64,000 bases of DNA from Epiperipatus broadwayi (GCA_028023455.1 JAQFVV010006208.1:6184963-6248962), one strand, 5' to 3'; shown: positions 21,156 through 33,050, numbered from the stretch's first letter. Made by a program: numbers and translations. Notes: a model not told the origin generated them from the letters alone.

Positions 21156-21899
21156 ATCACATTCCTTTGACACCTTTTTTTTTTTTTAAAGTTTTAGCTT
21201 ATTACTTTCTACTGATAATTAAATCTATCAAAAGACATCATAAAGCTTTAAAAACAAAATAGTAACTAATTAATTTGTTAAAACATTAATGACAGTTAAC
21301 GCGTTTCAAATTTCTTAGCTCAGTTTTAGATTAATGAAAACAATGTCATGTATCAATGTAATTATTATATCTTATAATATTTTTTTTAAATATTTCCAAT
21401 CTTCTACAGATAGTTACGGTAATTTTAGAAAAATATTGTTTTGGTTGCATTTCTACATTTTTTTTATTTAAAAAAAAATAGTTTTGAACATTGAACCACG
21501 GGAAAAAATGCACGCAATTAGCATATTAGAAATTCTTAAACTTGGGTAATAAATTTAAAATTTTTTAAATATTTGAACTTTTATTTTAGGCAAAATATAT
21601 ACAATTGCGTATGTATTTACGCGAGTTTATTTGTAAAGAAAAGTTTTAAGATGGCATTAGTTATTATTGTTGAAGCCATCTCCTGAAAAATTATGATTCT
21701 GTTTTATGACTATTATTTTTTTCCTGCATGGCTATGGGTTCCGGTATAGGATCCGGCTCCCGGCTTTCTTCTGGCATTCTTAAGAATCCCCAAGCCTTAA
21801 AGCTATTTACTTCTTTATTTATTTTTACTATTACTTTAACCCAGACTTTCAAGCTTCCTTCAGTCATCCACTCCATCTTATACAACCGATAACATAACC

Positions 21900-22235
21900 C
21901 CATACACGTGAAAGAGATAAATGAGCTCTAATATCCGTATTTCGTACTAAATCAGCACTCATCAGATTTTCTATGATATGAATGTCTGAAGAGTTGGAGA
22001 GTGGAGAAGATTGAAGGATAGCCATTAAAGCTTGAAGATTTGCTACCTTAATATAAACCGAGCACTGACCATATATGTGTGGGAGATGATGATCCAGACC
22101 TACTGATGAGTGCTGGTTCAACACGAAATACATATATTGGAGATTTATCTTTTTCACATGTCTGTGGTCATGTATATTGGTTGTATAAGATGGAGTGGAT
22201 GACTGAAGGGAGCATGAAGGTCTGAGTTCAAATCC
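21900..22235 (+). mobile_element. Family-1 element, inverted partial arm plus full right arm
   Basis: A partial minus-strand ribozyme (21926-21966, up to CTGATGA) is followed by the body, a TA tract, an intact-core ribozyme (22083-22146) and the tRNA-like tail (22170-22232) with GAGTTCAAATCC. Confidence 0.7.
22083..22146 (+). ncRNA. Type I hammerhead ribozyme, family 1 (intact core, weakened helices)
   Basis: CTGATGA, stem II GTGCT/AACAC (one C·A mismatch, G-C at the base), loop GGTTC, GAAA, stem III TACATA, TA, TTGGAGAT. Stem I next to the core is weak (CCTA/TTGG). Confidence 0.65.
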
Positions 22236-23244
22236 TCCCTAATTACATCTAGCTTATGCATAATACTATACATGTATTTAAATATTATTTTAAGTTATGT
22301 TAATTCAAAATTATGTTATTTATTATCAGCAGTGATTCCTTGTTAATTTAATTAAATCCTTAGATATATCAGACAACTCTAAGTTTGTTTTTCAAAAGAC
22401 ATTATTTAAAAGTTATATCAGTTCTTGTATCTCACACTTCAATTTTTCTTTCCCCGTTTCACCCTTTATTTCCTAATGTGTAGATCTATACTCAAATAAT
22501 GAATTTCTTTTTATAAGACTGCCTTATATTAAATGTATAGAGACTACAGTTTAATCAATCTTAATGGTGCTATCAATTTTATTAGACTATTGTCAGTTTA
22601 AAGGTTTTTTGATAGTAGTTTACAAATTCATGTTTCGCTGGAATAAAGAGAGCTCAGAATGTTAATTGAAAATGCATTAAAGTTGTATTTAGTATTTGTT
22701 TGAATATCATCATCATCAATTTCAACCATTATCGATCCACTACAGACTGAAAGTCACTCCAAGTTCAATCCATTGTTTTCTCTCTCTAGTCTCTCTTCTC
22801 CACATTGCCCAGACACACTTCCTTGTTTCATCATCCATCTCATGTGCGATCTCTTTCTGGGTCTTTTACAATCTTTTGAGATTCTGTTTAAAATTTATCC
22901 ATCAATTATCATCTCTTCTAGCAGTAGGTTTAGCCCAACTGCACTTCAGCCTCTTAATTCTTTCAAAGATTTCAGTAACACCTATTTCTTCTCACAACTA
23001 TGTATTTTGTTTTTGATTTCTTCTTGTTACTCCTAACATATATCTCTCCATACTTTGTTGAGTGGGCTGAAGTCTCTGTACTGTTTTTCTATGAAGTGTC
23101 CAAGTCTCAGATTCGTAAGTAAGAAACACATATTTATTAAACACCTTCCTATGCAAACACATAGGCATATTTCCTTTTAGTATTAAGTTATTTCTACCAA
23201 AAGCACTTCAACAAAGTTTAATTCTTATTAAACCATCAAGCATC

Positions 23245-23575
23245 ACATGATCACCATTCTTTATGCTTGCACAAACTAGTTTCACAGAGGCAAAACTCTT
23301 CATACTGTAGCATCACTCAGTGCAATCCAGAGTAATCAATGGATGCAGGAATAAATTTGTGCATAAAATCCCTATCTAGTGCCTCCTCATTTAATATCTC
23401 CACACTAGTTTCTAGCTTGTGGCTTTCATCAGTAAGGAACCTTGGATTTGAGAGCAGTACACCTAGATCTTTGGATCTAATGCAACCCTCCAGCAGCCAA
23501 CTTTTTTTTTTTAGCTAACTATAAAGCTTTACACTGGGTGGTGTTCCTGTATGGAGAGTTTTGCTCAAACTTAAT
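23245..23575 (+). mobile_element. Family-2 hammerhead element inside the reversed LINE
   Basis: Leader at the left (ACCATCAAGCATCACATGATC), arms at 23290 and 23545-23570, ribozyme on the minus strand. The flanks AAGTTTAATTCTTATTAA and AAACTTAATCCTATGATTAA are similar and may be a decayed target duplication. Confidence 0.7.
23389..23446 (-). ncRNA. Family-2 hammerhead motif with altered cleavage triplet
   Basis: CTGATGA, AGC/GCT stem II with loop CACAA and GAAAC are intact. The triplet reads GTG instead of GTC and inner stem I is weakened, so cleavage is doubtful. Confidence 0.6.
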
Positions 23576-24779
23576 CCTATGATTAATTTTATTCATTATG
23601 TTTATATCTGTAGAAATAATCTGACCAAGATATCTGCAGTTGTTAACTCCTATCTTTATTTTCACTTTTTAAGAAAATCCATTGAATATTACTTTAACCT
23701 TTTTAACATTTACCTTTAATCCTACTTTCTTACTTTCATCTGATAACTCTTGCAACATTTCCTGAACCTCTGAAGCATTATTTTCAAAAACAACTGCAAA
23801 AATCTAGATAACTTGTAAATAATCTCCATTTACTTTTATTCCCATAGCTTACCATTTTAATCCACAAGTCACACCCTTCTCAATGTTAATCTTTTTGGTA
23901 TCATTATGTAATCAATCTAATTGTTGAGGTTGCACTTTCATAAATATTCTTCAGAATATGATAATATCCTGGGTCTACATCTTGATGATCCAATGCTTTA
24001 TTCACTGAAGAAATGCAACTCATATTTATAGGTTCTTTCTATGACTTCTCTCAATACTAGGATATGATCCATTATATTAAAACCATTTTTAAATCCAGCT
24101 TGTTATCTTGGTTAAAATTTTGTATAAAATTAATAAAAGACTGATAGATCTGTAATTTTTAATAACTTCTTTATTATCTTTTTTAAATATTAATATTAAT
24201 ACTACATTCTTTAAATCATCTGAAACATTTTTATCATTTAGACCTATATAGCATTATTATTGCTTTATAAAAAATTATATAATGAAAGATATGTCTTATT
24301 ATTGGTGTGAGAATTATATATATATATATTTGATTTGTTAACTTTTATGTTTTGAATGCTTTAAAAAAATTTGGTAAAATTGTTGAATTAAAAAAAAATC
24401 AATAATTTAGAGTGAATATTATAGTTTAAATTTTAAATCCTATACTATTGAGATAAACACTTAAGACAACTCTTATATAATCTCAATGGATATACTTTTA
24501 TGCATATTACATACTGTTCTATTGGCAAATGTATCACATGCAACTGGTTTGATAAATTAGATCACATTCATTTAAAACTATAATTGCTGTTATGATTCTA
24601 AGTAGTTAAACATGATAGATCTAATAGAAATCAAATTGAACTCTTAATTCTTGAACTGGGTGGATCTATCGAAAATGATAGTATAGCTACTGAAGAGAAA
24701 ACTTCTTTATCTTCTATTACAAGAATTTAAGAGCTTGTAGTTATTACTTCTAAAAATCTAGAGAGCTTCCATTTATTTT

Positions 24780-25045
24780 TAGAATGTGGGTTGGGAGTAG
24801 TTTGAAGCCTGTCCATTAAAGTATGAAGATTGGCTATCTTAATATAAAGCTGAGTACTGATTATATATGTGTGTGGAGATGGCAATCTGGACCAACTGAT
24901 GAGTGTTGGTTTAGCACGAAATATGTATATTGGTGATTATTTATCTTTTCAACATGCATGCGATCAGGTGGGTTAGCAATATAAGGTGGCACTGAGAGTT
25001 GTGGGTTGTGTGAAAGTTTGACTTTGAATCCCACATATATTATAT
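24780..25045 (+). mobile_element. Family-1 hammerhead/tRNA-like element
   Basis: Body (GAAGCCTGTCCATTAAAGTA at 24804), TATA tract, ribozyme 24881-24940, linker (ATGCATGCGATCAGGTGGGT) and tRNA-like tail (GACTTTGAATCCC at about 25020). The linker CAGGTGGGT variant is shared with the 60-61 kb cluster, marking a subfamily. Confidence 0.75.
24881..24940 (+). ncRNA. Type I hammerhead ribozyme, family 1 (intact core)
   Basis: CAATC, TGG bulge, ACCAA, CTGATGA, stem II GTGTT/AGCAC (one G·T wobble, G-C closing), loop GGTTT, GAAA, TATGTA, TA, TTGGTGATTAT. All core positions are present. Confidence 0.8.
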
Positions 25046-25054
25046 ATATAAATA

Positions 25055-25150
25055 CAGTTGAGAGGTCAGCAACAGCTGCTTTACAAACAGTTGTCCTGGG
25101 TTAGCGGGTTCACTTCCCGGCTGATGCTATGACACATGAGAAAAAAAAAT
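25055..25150 (+). mobile_element. tRNA-derived SINE, 5' truncated
   Basis: Same family as 21049: GAGAGGTCAGCAACAGCTGC, TTTACAAACAG, CGGGTTCACTTCCCGGC and CTATGACACATGAG followed by an A-run. The 5' acceptor side is missing. Confidence 0.7.
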
Positions 25151-25154
25151 AATA

Positions 25155-26490
25155 ATTCCTTTTTAATGGAAAGAAAGAAATCGCATTTTACTAATTTATT
25201 CCAGTGAAGAAATTTTGTTTCAACCATAAACAAGTATTTCAATGAACCAAATCCTTAAATCTTAGGTAATGATTAAGATAAATCTAAAAAATATATAAAT
25301 ACATCCAAAAGATTTGATGCTATAATCTAAATTTGTAATGATTTAATTACAGAAAATAGTAATGTTGAAAACCTCAATAATTGGAACAAAGGTTATAAAT
25401 TTATGCATTTTGTGTAAAAAAAAAACAACATGTTTTACTTTTGGTTTGATGAAGATAAAATTATATGATACAATTAAACTAAGCATACTAAAATGCTTCT
25501 TGCAGCTATGGAAATGCCTTGAGAAGTGTTTCAATCTAATAACTTGTATATTCATTCTGAACCTATTGTTGCATTCTGTCCATTCCCAGAAAATTAATTT
25601 ATCTCTAATTTAATTTGTAATATGTAAATAAGATATTTATTTTATATAACACAATGTTTTTAAACTGTCATAAACTAATAATCAGCATTAAGCTAATGCA
25701 CATGCAGTTTGTGGATTTTAACAATAAATGAATACTCTCATCTGTAATATTAAATTACTGTCATACTTTCAGCCAATGGAGACATCATCATTTCAATAGA
25801 ACATCTTTAATTATTGCTCATTCAAGACTTTACTCATTAGTGAAAATTCCAACTTGTTTATTTGGATTTTGCATACAAAGAGAATCATACAATCAGGTTC
25901 TCAAGTCATTTGTAAGCATATTCATTTCCTAATGATCTATTTATAACTCTAATACTTTATACTGCATTTTATTCCTTAATCTAACTCTCATTTATGGCAT
26001 TAATTCTTAAAGTCTACTTCCTAGACCATAACATGGCCCAAGTGCAAATAAAAGTACATTATCCTAATTTTAATGATCATCTATGAATAAGAAAAAAAAA
26101 TACCCCAAAAATTGTAGTTTCGAATCTAGCAATGGATTTGTCCATAACATGCACTTCACTCAAGTATGGGTTTTCATATTGCATATATTAAGAAAAAGGT
26201 GAAAGCAAATTCTTTTAACAATGCTCATATATTCATGCTTAAAAAAGGATGAACATGACATTTAATTGATTAGATAGTCTATTTTGTGGTCAAGAAATTA
26301 TAAATAATTTTGATTTTTTATGTTCTTTTACAATAAAATTACTTGTTTGTGAATTTTTATTTACTTTTAGTTACTATTTCTGATTTTGAAGTCATATAAT
26401 TTACTACATGCACAAAACAATAATTGATGTAAATTTGAATTGGATAAAAAAGATAATATTCATTAGTATATGTTTGAGTTAATATGGATG
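25155..26490. other. AT-rich spacer, no gene
   Basis: Overlapping frames at 25343-25613 on both strands have no domain. The RT part expected 5' of the Penelope-like fragment at 26504 is not recognisable here. Confidence 0.5.
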
Positions 26491-26503
26491 GTTTACAATA
26501 AAT

Positions 26504-27045
26504 ATGCTTTATTTAAACATGTTAAGCATTTCGATGATAAAGTTTAATAGTAATCAAATCATGGATTTTAAACCTGGGATGACCCTCTTTTGTATATCTT
26601 CTATATCATCGAATATGAAGAAATTGGGTGTTAAAGAATATAATGTATGTTTTCAGTCACCTGCTTTATTAAATCATTTAATTACCAATGATAAGGGTAG
26701 AGTTGATCCTAAGGAACGTTCTTGTATTGCTTGTTTGATTAAGGGCCAGAAAAATAATGGTCCTCATGTGTATTACAGTGAATCCAGAGCAAACATTATA
26801 GCATGTATATTTCTACACTAAAGCTAAGTTGGATTCTTTGATGTCATCATTGTTTTAGGAACATGAGCACTTATTTGGTCATATTTTCAATCCTAGTGAA
26901 ATAAAAATGGCTTGTAGTGAACACAATAATAGGAAATGTAAAATTAAAGATGCTTGATTTATTTCTAATGGTAACTTTGTAATGAATAGAAAGTCTAATA
27001 GTGTTTAATTGAGTATTGTTTGAAATATTGGCAATTAGTCTGATG
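26504..27045 (+). pseudogene. Penelope-like element, GIY-YIG endonuclease fragment
   Basis: The frame 26504-26821 reads like the RT-to-endonuclease linker and the start of a GIY-YIG domain of Penelope-like elements: ISSISSNMKKLGVKEYNVCF, then KGRVDPKERSCIACL, then VYYSESRANI (the Y...Y and T/S-E-S-R region). After a frame break, 26845-27000 continues with EHEHLFGHIFN, IKMACSEHNNRKCKIKDA and NGNFVMNRKSNSV, matching the EH...H and RKIKEA part. Such endonucleases nick the target for retrotransposition. Stops and missing RT show it is dead. Penelope-like elements are among the known hosts of hammerhead ribozymes, which makes its presence relevant here. Confidence 0.6.
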
Positions 27046-27292
27046 GCTTCATAACGTTCATGTTGAGGTTTAAAGTAACGGTTTTTTAAATTTTGTCTAT
27101 TGCCATTGTCAAGTGTGCTCAGCACCGAAAATGTATTTAGGTTATATTGCTATTAACTACTATTTATCTGTGTATTTTTCGAATTAATATTCCTTGCATT
27201 TATATGAGCTAGACTAGATTAGTTTTTTATATTTTGATATATATGCATAGACCACCATATAATTTTAATTATAAATCCTATTTTTTTTCCAG

Positions 27293-27576
27293 GGTCAGAA
27301 CACTTATGTTGCCATTGCTGATTATGCAGCGGATTCTGATGCTACCGAGGACTTATCACTTCATGAAGGACAACTTGTAGAAGTATTAGATTCACATAAC
27401 TCCCTAAAGTGGTTAGTTCGTACAAAATCCACACCACCTGAAGAAGGGTGGGTACCAAGTAGTTTTTTAGAACGTAGAGGTAAACCAGGATTAGAAAAAA
27501 AAGATTCTAGGGAATTAACGAAAGAAGCTAGTCATCATTGTTTAACACGGGAAGAAGAAGCGTTAGTGAAAAGAGA
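27293..27576 (+). CDS. unc-89: UNC-89/obscurin-like SH3 exon
   Basis: A 284-base exon with a polypyrimidine tract and AG before it and donor GTAAGT at 27577, entering in phase 0 and leaving after two bases of a codon. It encodes 94 residues. The SH3 domain covers roughly residues 5-61: YVAIADYAA (ALYDY position), EGQLVEVLD (RT/n-Src side), KWLVRTK (conserved Trp) and GWVPSSFLE (Pro and aromatic of the binding surface; Phe replaces the usual Tyr). The tail ends REEEALVKR, which corresponds to the segment leading into the DH (RhoGEF) domain in nematode UNC-89, whose SH3 reads very similarly (VEVLD, WLVRTK, GWVP). UNC-89/obscurin are giant sarcomeric M-line proteins with SH3-DH-PH, Ig and kinase domains. 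The DH exon is not found in the remaining 36 kb, so the next intron is longer than that or the exon escaped me. Confidence 0.85.
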
Positions 27577-28167
27577 GTAAGTTTTCTTCTTTAACTTCTT
27601 AGCATAAACGCACATATTTATATACTGTATTTAGTAAGACGATTTTAATTATTTCTTAGAAAAAAAATAGCTTTTACTAAATAAGTATGTTTTGCAGAAA
27701 GCAATAGGAAAAAAAAATTTATTTTTAAAACAAACTGTCAGTTAATTTCTTTAATGTATATTTAGAAGAAAAAAACTTGTGAATAAAAATCAACTTTTTT
27801 ATCATCTGCCAGACAAAGTTAATAGATAATCAAAAAATAGCGCTGATAGGATTCTTATAGTAATAAATACATTTCTATTTAAAGAAACTGCACTTTTGTT
27901 TTAAGATTTAAAACACATATTTAGTCTTTTTCTTCTTCTTCTTTTTTTTTTTTTTTTGACTTTGTAGAATAACAAAATTAAATGTTCTTTAATATAACTT
28001 TTATGATTATTGGTAAAATAAATATATCTCCTATATTTTCATCTTCCTTTTGCACGGTACGAACTTCACTATTGGAAGAAATTTTATTTCAAAATGTAAA
28101 TTAATAGAAATGAGTGTGTCTGTGTGTGGGGGGTGGGGATCAAAGTTACTATGTTTCTTATTATTAT

Positions 28168-28228
28168 TAAACCACTAAACATCGCATGATCACCATTTCT
28201 TATGCTTGCTCATAACTGTTATTAAAAT
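28168..28228 (+). repeat. Family-2 leader fragment
   Basis: AACCACTAAACATCGCATGA through CTGTTATTAAAATAG matches the 5' leader of family-2 elements (for example 63608). It is cut off by the start of the LINE sequence at about 28229. Confidence 0.7.
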
Positions 28229-28379
28229 AGGGGGGGAAAGAAGTAAGATAGAGAAAGTGTAAAAGATGTAGAAGAAAAATTAAAAACATTAAAAATGAAG
28301 TGTGGGCAAATCAAGGAATTAATGAATAGAAGCGATAAGAAAGAAGTAAATAAGAAAATCTAGAAGATGAAGAGAATGT

Positions 28380-28860
28380 TACGGATGAAGTAGGGAAAGT
28401 AAACTATGAGATAGTCTTGATAGGAGATTCGCTAATTAGAGGATGTGGAGATGTAATTGCAAGGGAAAATAGAAATAGGTATATAAGAGTAAGTTTGTCT
28501 GGAGCTAGAATATAGATAAAGAAAAAGGGGAATAGACATGTTTATGTTATGGCAGGAGCAAATAATTTGTCCGAGCCATTGGAGAGAGTAATGAATGAGT
28601 ACAAAGAATTGATTAGCAATTTAAATAAGGTTAAAGAAATTAGTAGGAGTAGTTGGATTACTAGCAAGATTCGATAATGGTTATATGTTAGCTAGGGCAT
28701 GATCCATAAATGAGAGATTGAAAAAATTATGTGAGAGAAATAATGTTATGTTTGTGGATGTGTGGAATTTTTTTATTAGTAAGAGGGAGTTATATAGTAA
28801 AGATGGATTTCATTTAGAAAAACAAAGAAGTGAAGTATTAAGGGGTTTGATTTATTAAAA
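28380..28860 (+). pseudogene. LINE ORF1: SGNH-type esterase domain
   Basis: Broken frames keep the main SGNH/GDSL hydrolase blocks: VLIGDSLIRGCGD (nucleophile Ser in GDS, at about 28420), VMAGANNLSE (GxN block, about 28550) and DGFHLE (Asp-His block, about 28803). CR1-type LINEs often carry such an esterase in ORF1, together with a PHD-like finger; its exact job in transposition is not settled. Frameshifts and in-frame stops make this copy non-functional. Confidence 0.75.
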
Positions 28861-28939
28861 ATAGTATAGTTTGGAAAACTTAATAAGGGGGGGGGGTAGG
28901 GTTTTAAATTAACAGTATTATCAAAATGAAGGTTAAGAA

Positions 28940-29720
28940 TTGATGGGAAATAAACAAAGGGTAGCTGATTTAGATATAAATATAGATGTGGAGAGGGAAT
29001 GGGTCTGTAAACTAATGATAAACAAGCTAATTACAAATATAATAGAGAAAGAAAGAGTCAAAAGAATTTATAAAAGGCTAGTAAGAAAGAAAGAAATTGT
29101 TAAAAATGGATATTTGAATATGCAAGATGGTAGGAGACTAGAAAAGTGGCTGGAATTAAACAAAGCAGTTAAAAAGAAAAGACTTGAGGTATTAGCAGTA
29201 ATGAAAACACATCTAAGAGAAGAAAAACCTATATATAGAAAAGAAAAAAGGGTGATGGTATAGGAGTTATGTTAAAAAAAATTTACAGTAAAGTGTCAAG
29301 AACATTTGTGGTTTGAGATAAGGTTAGGAAAACAAGAACGGATGATGGTTATAGTGTACATGACCATTGGAGATAGTCAAACTATAATGGAGTGAAACAG
29401 TAGCATATATGAATGCCTAGTTAAGGATATAGAGAGTTTCAAAAAAAGGGAAGAAAATAGTAGTTATAGGGGATATGAATGGGCATATTGAAGAAATTCA
29501 TGTCATAGATAACAAGAATGGACAGCTTTTGAAAAATCTTTGTCAGAGAGTGAGCATTGGAAATTTATCTAATATTTACGAAGGGCAATATGTAATATAT
29601 TTCACACAATAGATTATGTATTAGTAGAGAAAGAGAGAATGAGTTAAGTACAGAAAATTAAAGTTTTCGATAATGAAGAGAGAGTCTGTAATAGTGATCA
29701 TAAATTCTTTATATAGAAAT
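28940..29720 (+). pseudogene. LINE ORF2: apurinic-type endonuclease region
   Basis: Frames read GYLNMQDGRRLEKWLELNKA, LEVLAVMKTHLREEK (Glu of the catalytic site in the THLRE position), HLWFEIRLGKQE, GDMNGHIEE-like sequence near 29474 and HTIDYVLVEKE near 29613. This is the order of an AP-type LINE endonuclease that nicks the target. Copy 2 has the parallel region at 44486-45215. Confidence 0.7.
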
Positions 29721-30479
29721 GGTTAGTAATGTAATAAAAATTAGTAATAAAAGTAGAAAGGATAATGAAAGACGTGGATGAAGTATGAATGATAAAAATA
29801 AGTTAGAAGAATATACAATAAAAATAGAAGAAATCATGGAAGAATTTGTTGGGGTATAATATAATAACTGGTATGATGAAGTAGAGAAAATGGCAAATAT
29901 GATTTTAGATGAGAATATTCAGAAGAATAAAAGTAATAAAAAAATGAGAATTTTACTAAAAAAAGTGTAAAAGAGAGTGGGAAAACGTGCAGAGAATATA
30001 AATTTGCTATTAAAAACAAAGAAAGTGATAAAGATGTTAATATTAAATGAGAAAACTATTTTTAAAAAAGTTGACTAAAATAGATAATTATATATAGAGA
30101 ATAAAATTAAATAGTAAATTATTGGAGAATATTAATAAAAGTCGAAGAGATGGGAATAAAAAATGTTGGAAATATATGAAAAGAATGAATGTAGGGAAGA
30201 GAGAAATAGTATTAGTAAGTGATGAGGAAAAAGTGTGTAACTCTAGAGAAGAATTAGATATATTCTCACATAAGTATGTAATGGGTATAGAAAATATGTT
30301 AGATGTGAAGGACAGAGTGATAACAAACATAAAAATACATAGTAATGGGAATATTAGTTTTACAGAAAATGAAAAAGATGTTGAAAAATGGAAAGACAAG
30401 AGGTTTAGATGTATAGGCAGCAGAGATGGTGATGAATTTGGGAAATATGGCAAAATTAAATTTATTATCAATTTTTAAT

Positions 30480-31370
30480 AAGATGGCATAGAACAGAGAA
30501 TTTCCAGATAGGTGGAATAATACAAGAATAAGGTTATTATTTAAAGGAAAGAATGAGAATCATAGAAAGGTAAACAATTATAGACCAATAGTGATAATGT
30601 CAGTATTGTATAAAGTTTTTGCATATATGGTGGCTGGAAGGGTAGCAAACTGGATGGAAGAAGATAATATAGTGGGAGAAATGCAAGAAGGTTTTAGATT
30701 GGATAGGCACATAGCAGATAGTTTATTTGTAGTCACACAACTTATAGATATGAGTAGGGATACAGGTAGACAGTTATATGTGGCCTTTATAGATATAAAG
30801 AAGGCATATGATAGAGTAAATAGAAATACATTATGGGCAATCTTAGTAAATTTGGGAATGAATGAAGCTTTAATGGATCTTATTAAGAGATTGTATGAAC
30901 ACAATTACTATACATATCAATTAGGAAATTTAGAATCAGTTAGAGTAAAAAATGGGATGTGATAAAGCAAAGATGCCCTATGACACCTATTTTGTTTTAG
31001 TTATATTTGAGAGAAATGAAGAGAGCAATAGAAAGACTAGGAAGAGAGGTAGAGATGCCATTAATAGATGGCAAGGGAGTGTATATATTATCAGGTCTTT
31101 TATTTGCTGCCATCTTCCTGTGCACAGAAAGAAGGGAAGATAAGGAAGTTTTGCTGAAGATGTGCACAAGAGCGGGTAAAGAGATGGGGATTAAATTTAG
31201 TGAAGAAAGATCAAAAGTAATGATGATAAATTCTGGAGAAAGAAAAGACAAAGAATTTTTATTGGGGGATATAAAGTTAAATGTGGTGAATAGATATAAC
31301 CATTTTAGAATCATCTTAAGTAATCAGAGAAATTTCTTGGATATGGGAGAAAAAATTGATGAGTGAAGCA
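30480..31370 (+). pseudogene. LINE ORF2: reverse transcriptase
   Basis: Main blocks: NYRPIVIMSVLYKVFAYMVA, GFRLDRHIADSLFVVTQLID, QLYVAFIDIKKAYDRVNR (motif A with catalytic Asp) and QRCPMTPILF across a frame break. The motif C region reads LLFAAIFLC here, whereas copy 2 on the other strand keeps LLFADD. Copy 1 has therefore lost the paired catalytic aspartates. Later, KFSEERSKVMMINSGE and FLLGDIKLNVVNRYNH are the thumb-side region. Confidence 0.8.
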
Positions 31371-31899
31371 AAAAACAGAAAAGGACTGATAAAGAAATTA
31401 GCAATGTTTTCATATTAAGAAATTTGATGTAGCAAGAATTGCATGAGAGGGAGTGACAGTAGCAGGGTTAATTTATCATAACAATGCATTATGTGTTAGA
31501 TTACTTAGAAAAAGAACAAAGAGAAGTAGGGGAAAATGCATTAGATGCAGATGTGTGGATAGCAAAGGAGGCAAGTCAAGGAGAAATATGATGGCCAAAT
31601 GAAAATCCAATTTAATGGATAGTAAGAGAATAGCCAAAATAGTATTTAATTGGATTATGAGTAAAGGACAGACAACAAGATGAGTGAGAAAGATAGTATG
31701 GTATAAAGACTTTATGTCAGTACACTTGTACAAAAAATGGGATGATTGTGTTAGGAGAATTGTTGAAGAATAGATGCATTAATAAAAAATAGGAAGTTAG
31801 AGAGATGGAGAACTAGTATGGAGAGTAAAAAGAGTTTAAATATATATAGAAGTAAACAGAATATTGTGTGTGAGTTAATATGATAATAACAAGAAAAGC

Positions 31900-32250
31900 A
31901 ATTTACTGCTTAAGGCTTGAACAAGATCATTAGCAACAAGGGAATGCACACATAAATGGAAGAATATACAGGATATAGTCTGCAAGTTATGCAATGAAGG
32001 CATAGAAAATATTAGGCACCTATTAATTGAAAGTAAATGCTTACAAGTAGAAAGGGTAAAAATAATGAAGAAGTGGAAAAATAAATATAAACAAAGTGAT
32101 TATACAGAAAGTGGGTTCTTGGTTTTTATGCTGAGTTTGGAAAAAGATAAGAGGAATTTGGATATAAAGGCCATAGAATTGTTAAAGATGTTGATGTGGA
32201 AATGGGATGAGCAGGATAGAGAAGAATATGGGGAAAACTTAGGGTGGTGA
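31900..32250 (+). pseudogene. LINE ORF2 C-terminal zinc-finger-like region
   Basis: CKLCNEGIENIRHLLIE and the following frame 32065-32250 (KWKNKYKQSDYTESGF, MWKWDEQDREEYG) form the CxxC...H tail that ends many LINE ORF2 proteins and helps target or RNA binding. Confidence 0.6.
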
Positions 32251-32360
32251 ATGGAAAGGGAAAGTAAGGTTGCTAACAGATTTCTTTGGGCATAGTGACT
32301 GAGAGATTCCTGACTCCAATAAAGGAGAAGCCACAGTGCGTGTCGCATACTTTAAATCTA

Positions 32361-32835
32361 TTAAATATTGACTAAGAAAGATTGAGTTCTGATTCTACAA
32401 TAGCTGTAACCATGTGAACTTAAGCTAATGTTATATTTAAAAAATGTTCCAAATTTGATCAGTTTAGTTCTAATTATGGATATAATTTTATTCGTTTAAA
32501 TATAAATACTATTTTTTATCTTTCCAAAAAAAAAAATAATGAAACAAATGGTTTACTTTTAAAGAAGAGATTCAATCAAAAAATGATCTCTTGGAAAAAA
32601 AAGTATTTGTGAGTGCACTCGAAAATAAACATTCAAACCATTTTTATCTTTACAGAAAGTTGTAATGAAAATTACACTATATAAATATTATTCCTTAAAT
32701 GGATAATCTCTAGTCTAATGAATGACTAATAAAAATTATTAATATACTTCCATCAAGTGGTTTATGTCAATGTTGTGAGGACTATAAGTTTAACATTTAA
32801 CAATTAAATTGTAGTAATTGGCTACCTATATATAT
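32361..32835. other. AT-rich spacer, no gene
   Basis: Nothing recognised between the LINE end and the family-1 relic. Confidence 0.5.
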
Positions 32836-33050
32836 ATATATATCGAACAATGATAAAGATATGTGTAAGAGAATATGATTTGGGCCAGCTAATGAATGCT
32901 GGTTCGGCATGAAATGTGCATTTTGGGGATTATAGATCTTTTTCAGATGTCTATTGGTCATATATTTGTGATTGCACCCTTTCACAAGGTGTTAAAAGCG
33001 GATAGAAACCAGCCCGTGCCCTGCATGAGAGTAGAATAGTGAAAATTAGA
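32836..33050 (+). repeat. Degenerate family-1 hammerhead repeat
   Basis: TATA tract, then a ribozyme relic at about 32870-32936: CTAATGA core (G5 changed), stem II ATGCT/GGCAT with loop GGTTC, GAAA, TGTGCA, TT, TTGGGGATTAT. The core change should abolish activity; the tRNA-like tail is not clear. Confidence 0.6.

Larger units (their letters stand above)
22696..24270 (-). pseudogene. LINE fragment (endonuclease/RT type), reverse orientation
   Basis: On the minus strand the order is RT then C-terminal end. At about 23640-23830 the relic reads FAVVFENNASEVQEMLQELS, then KVGLKVNVKKVKVIFNG, then RYLGQIISTD. The C-terminal block with PHVRWMDD-like sequence lies at 22740-23000. It is the opposite-strand relative of the LINE at 17940-20945, interrupted by a family-2 element at 23245-23575. 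Stops and frame changes are frequent. Confidence 0.7.
28229..32360 (+). mobile_element. CR1-like LINE, copy 1
   Basis: A nearly full non-LTR retrotransposon: ORF1 esterase part (28380-28860), ORF2 endonuclease (28940-29720), RT (30480-31370) and a C-terminal zinc-finger-like region (31960-32250). It is the opposite-strand partner of 41862-46300. The 3' ends of both copies share TTCTTTGGGCATAGTGACTG-like sequence and the GAGAGATTCCTGACT block. The 5' PHD region present in copy 2 is missing here, so this copy is 5' truncated. Many stops and frame breaks are present. Confidence 0.8.

Noticed and set aside
30088-30471. Open frame on the strand opposite to LINE copy 1
   Set aside because: Antisense shadow of the LINE; the plus-strand frame fits the LINE ORF2 order.
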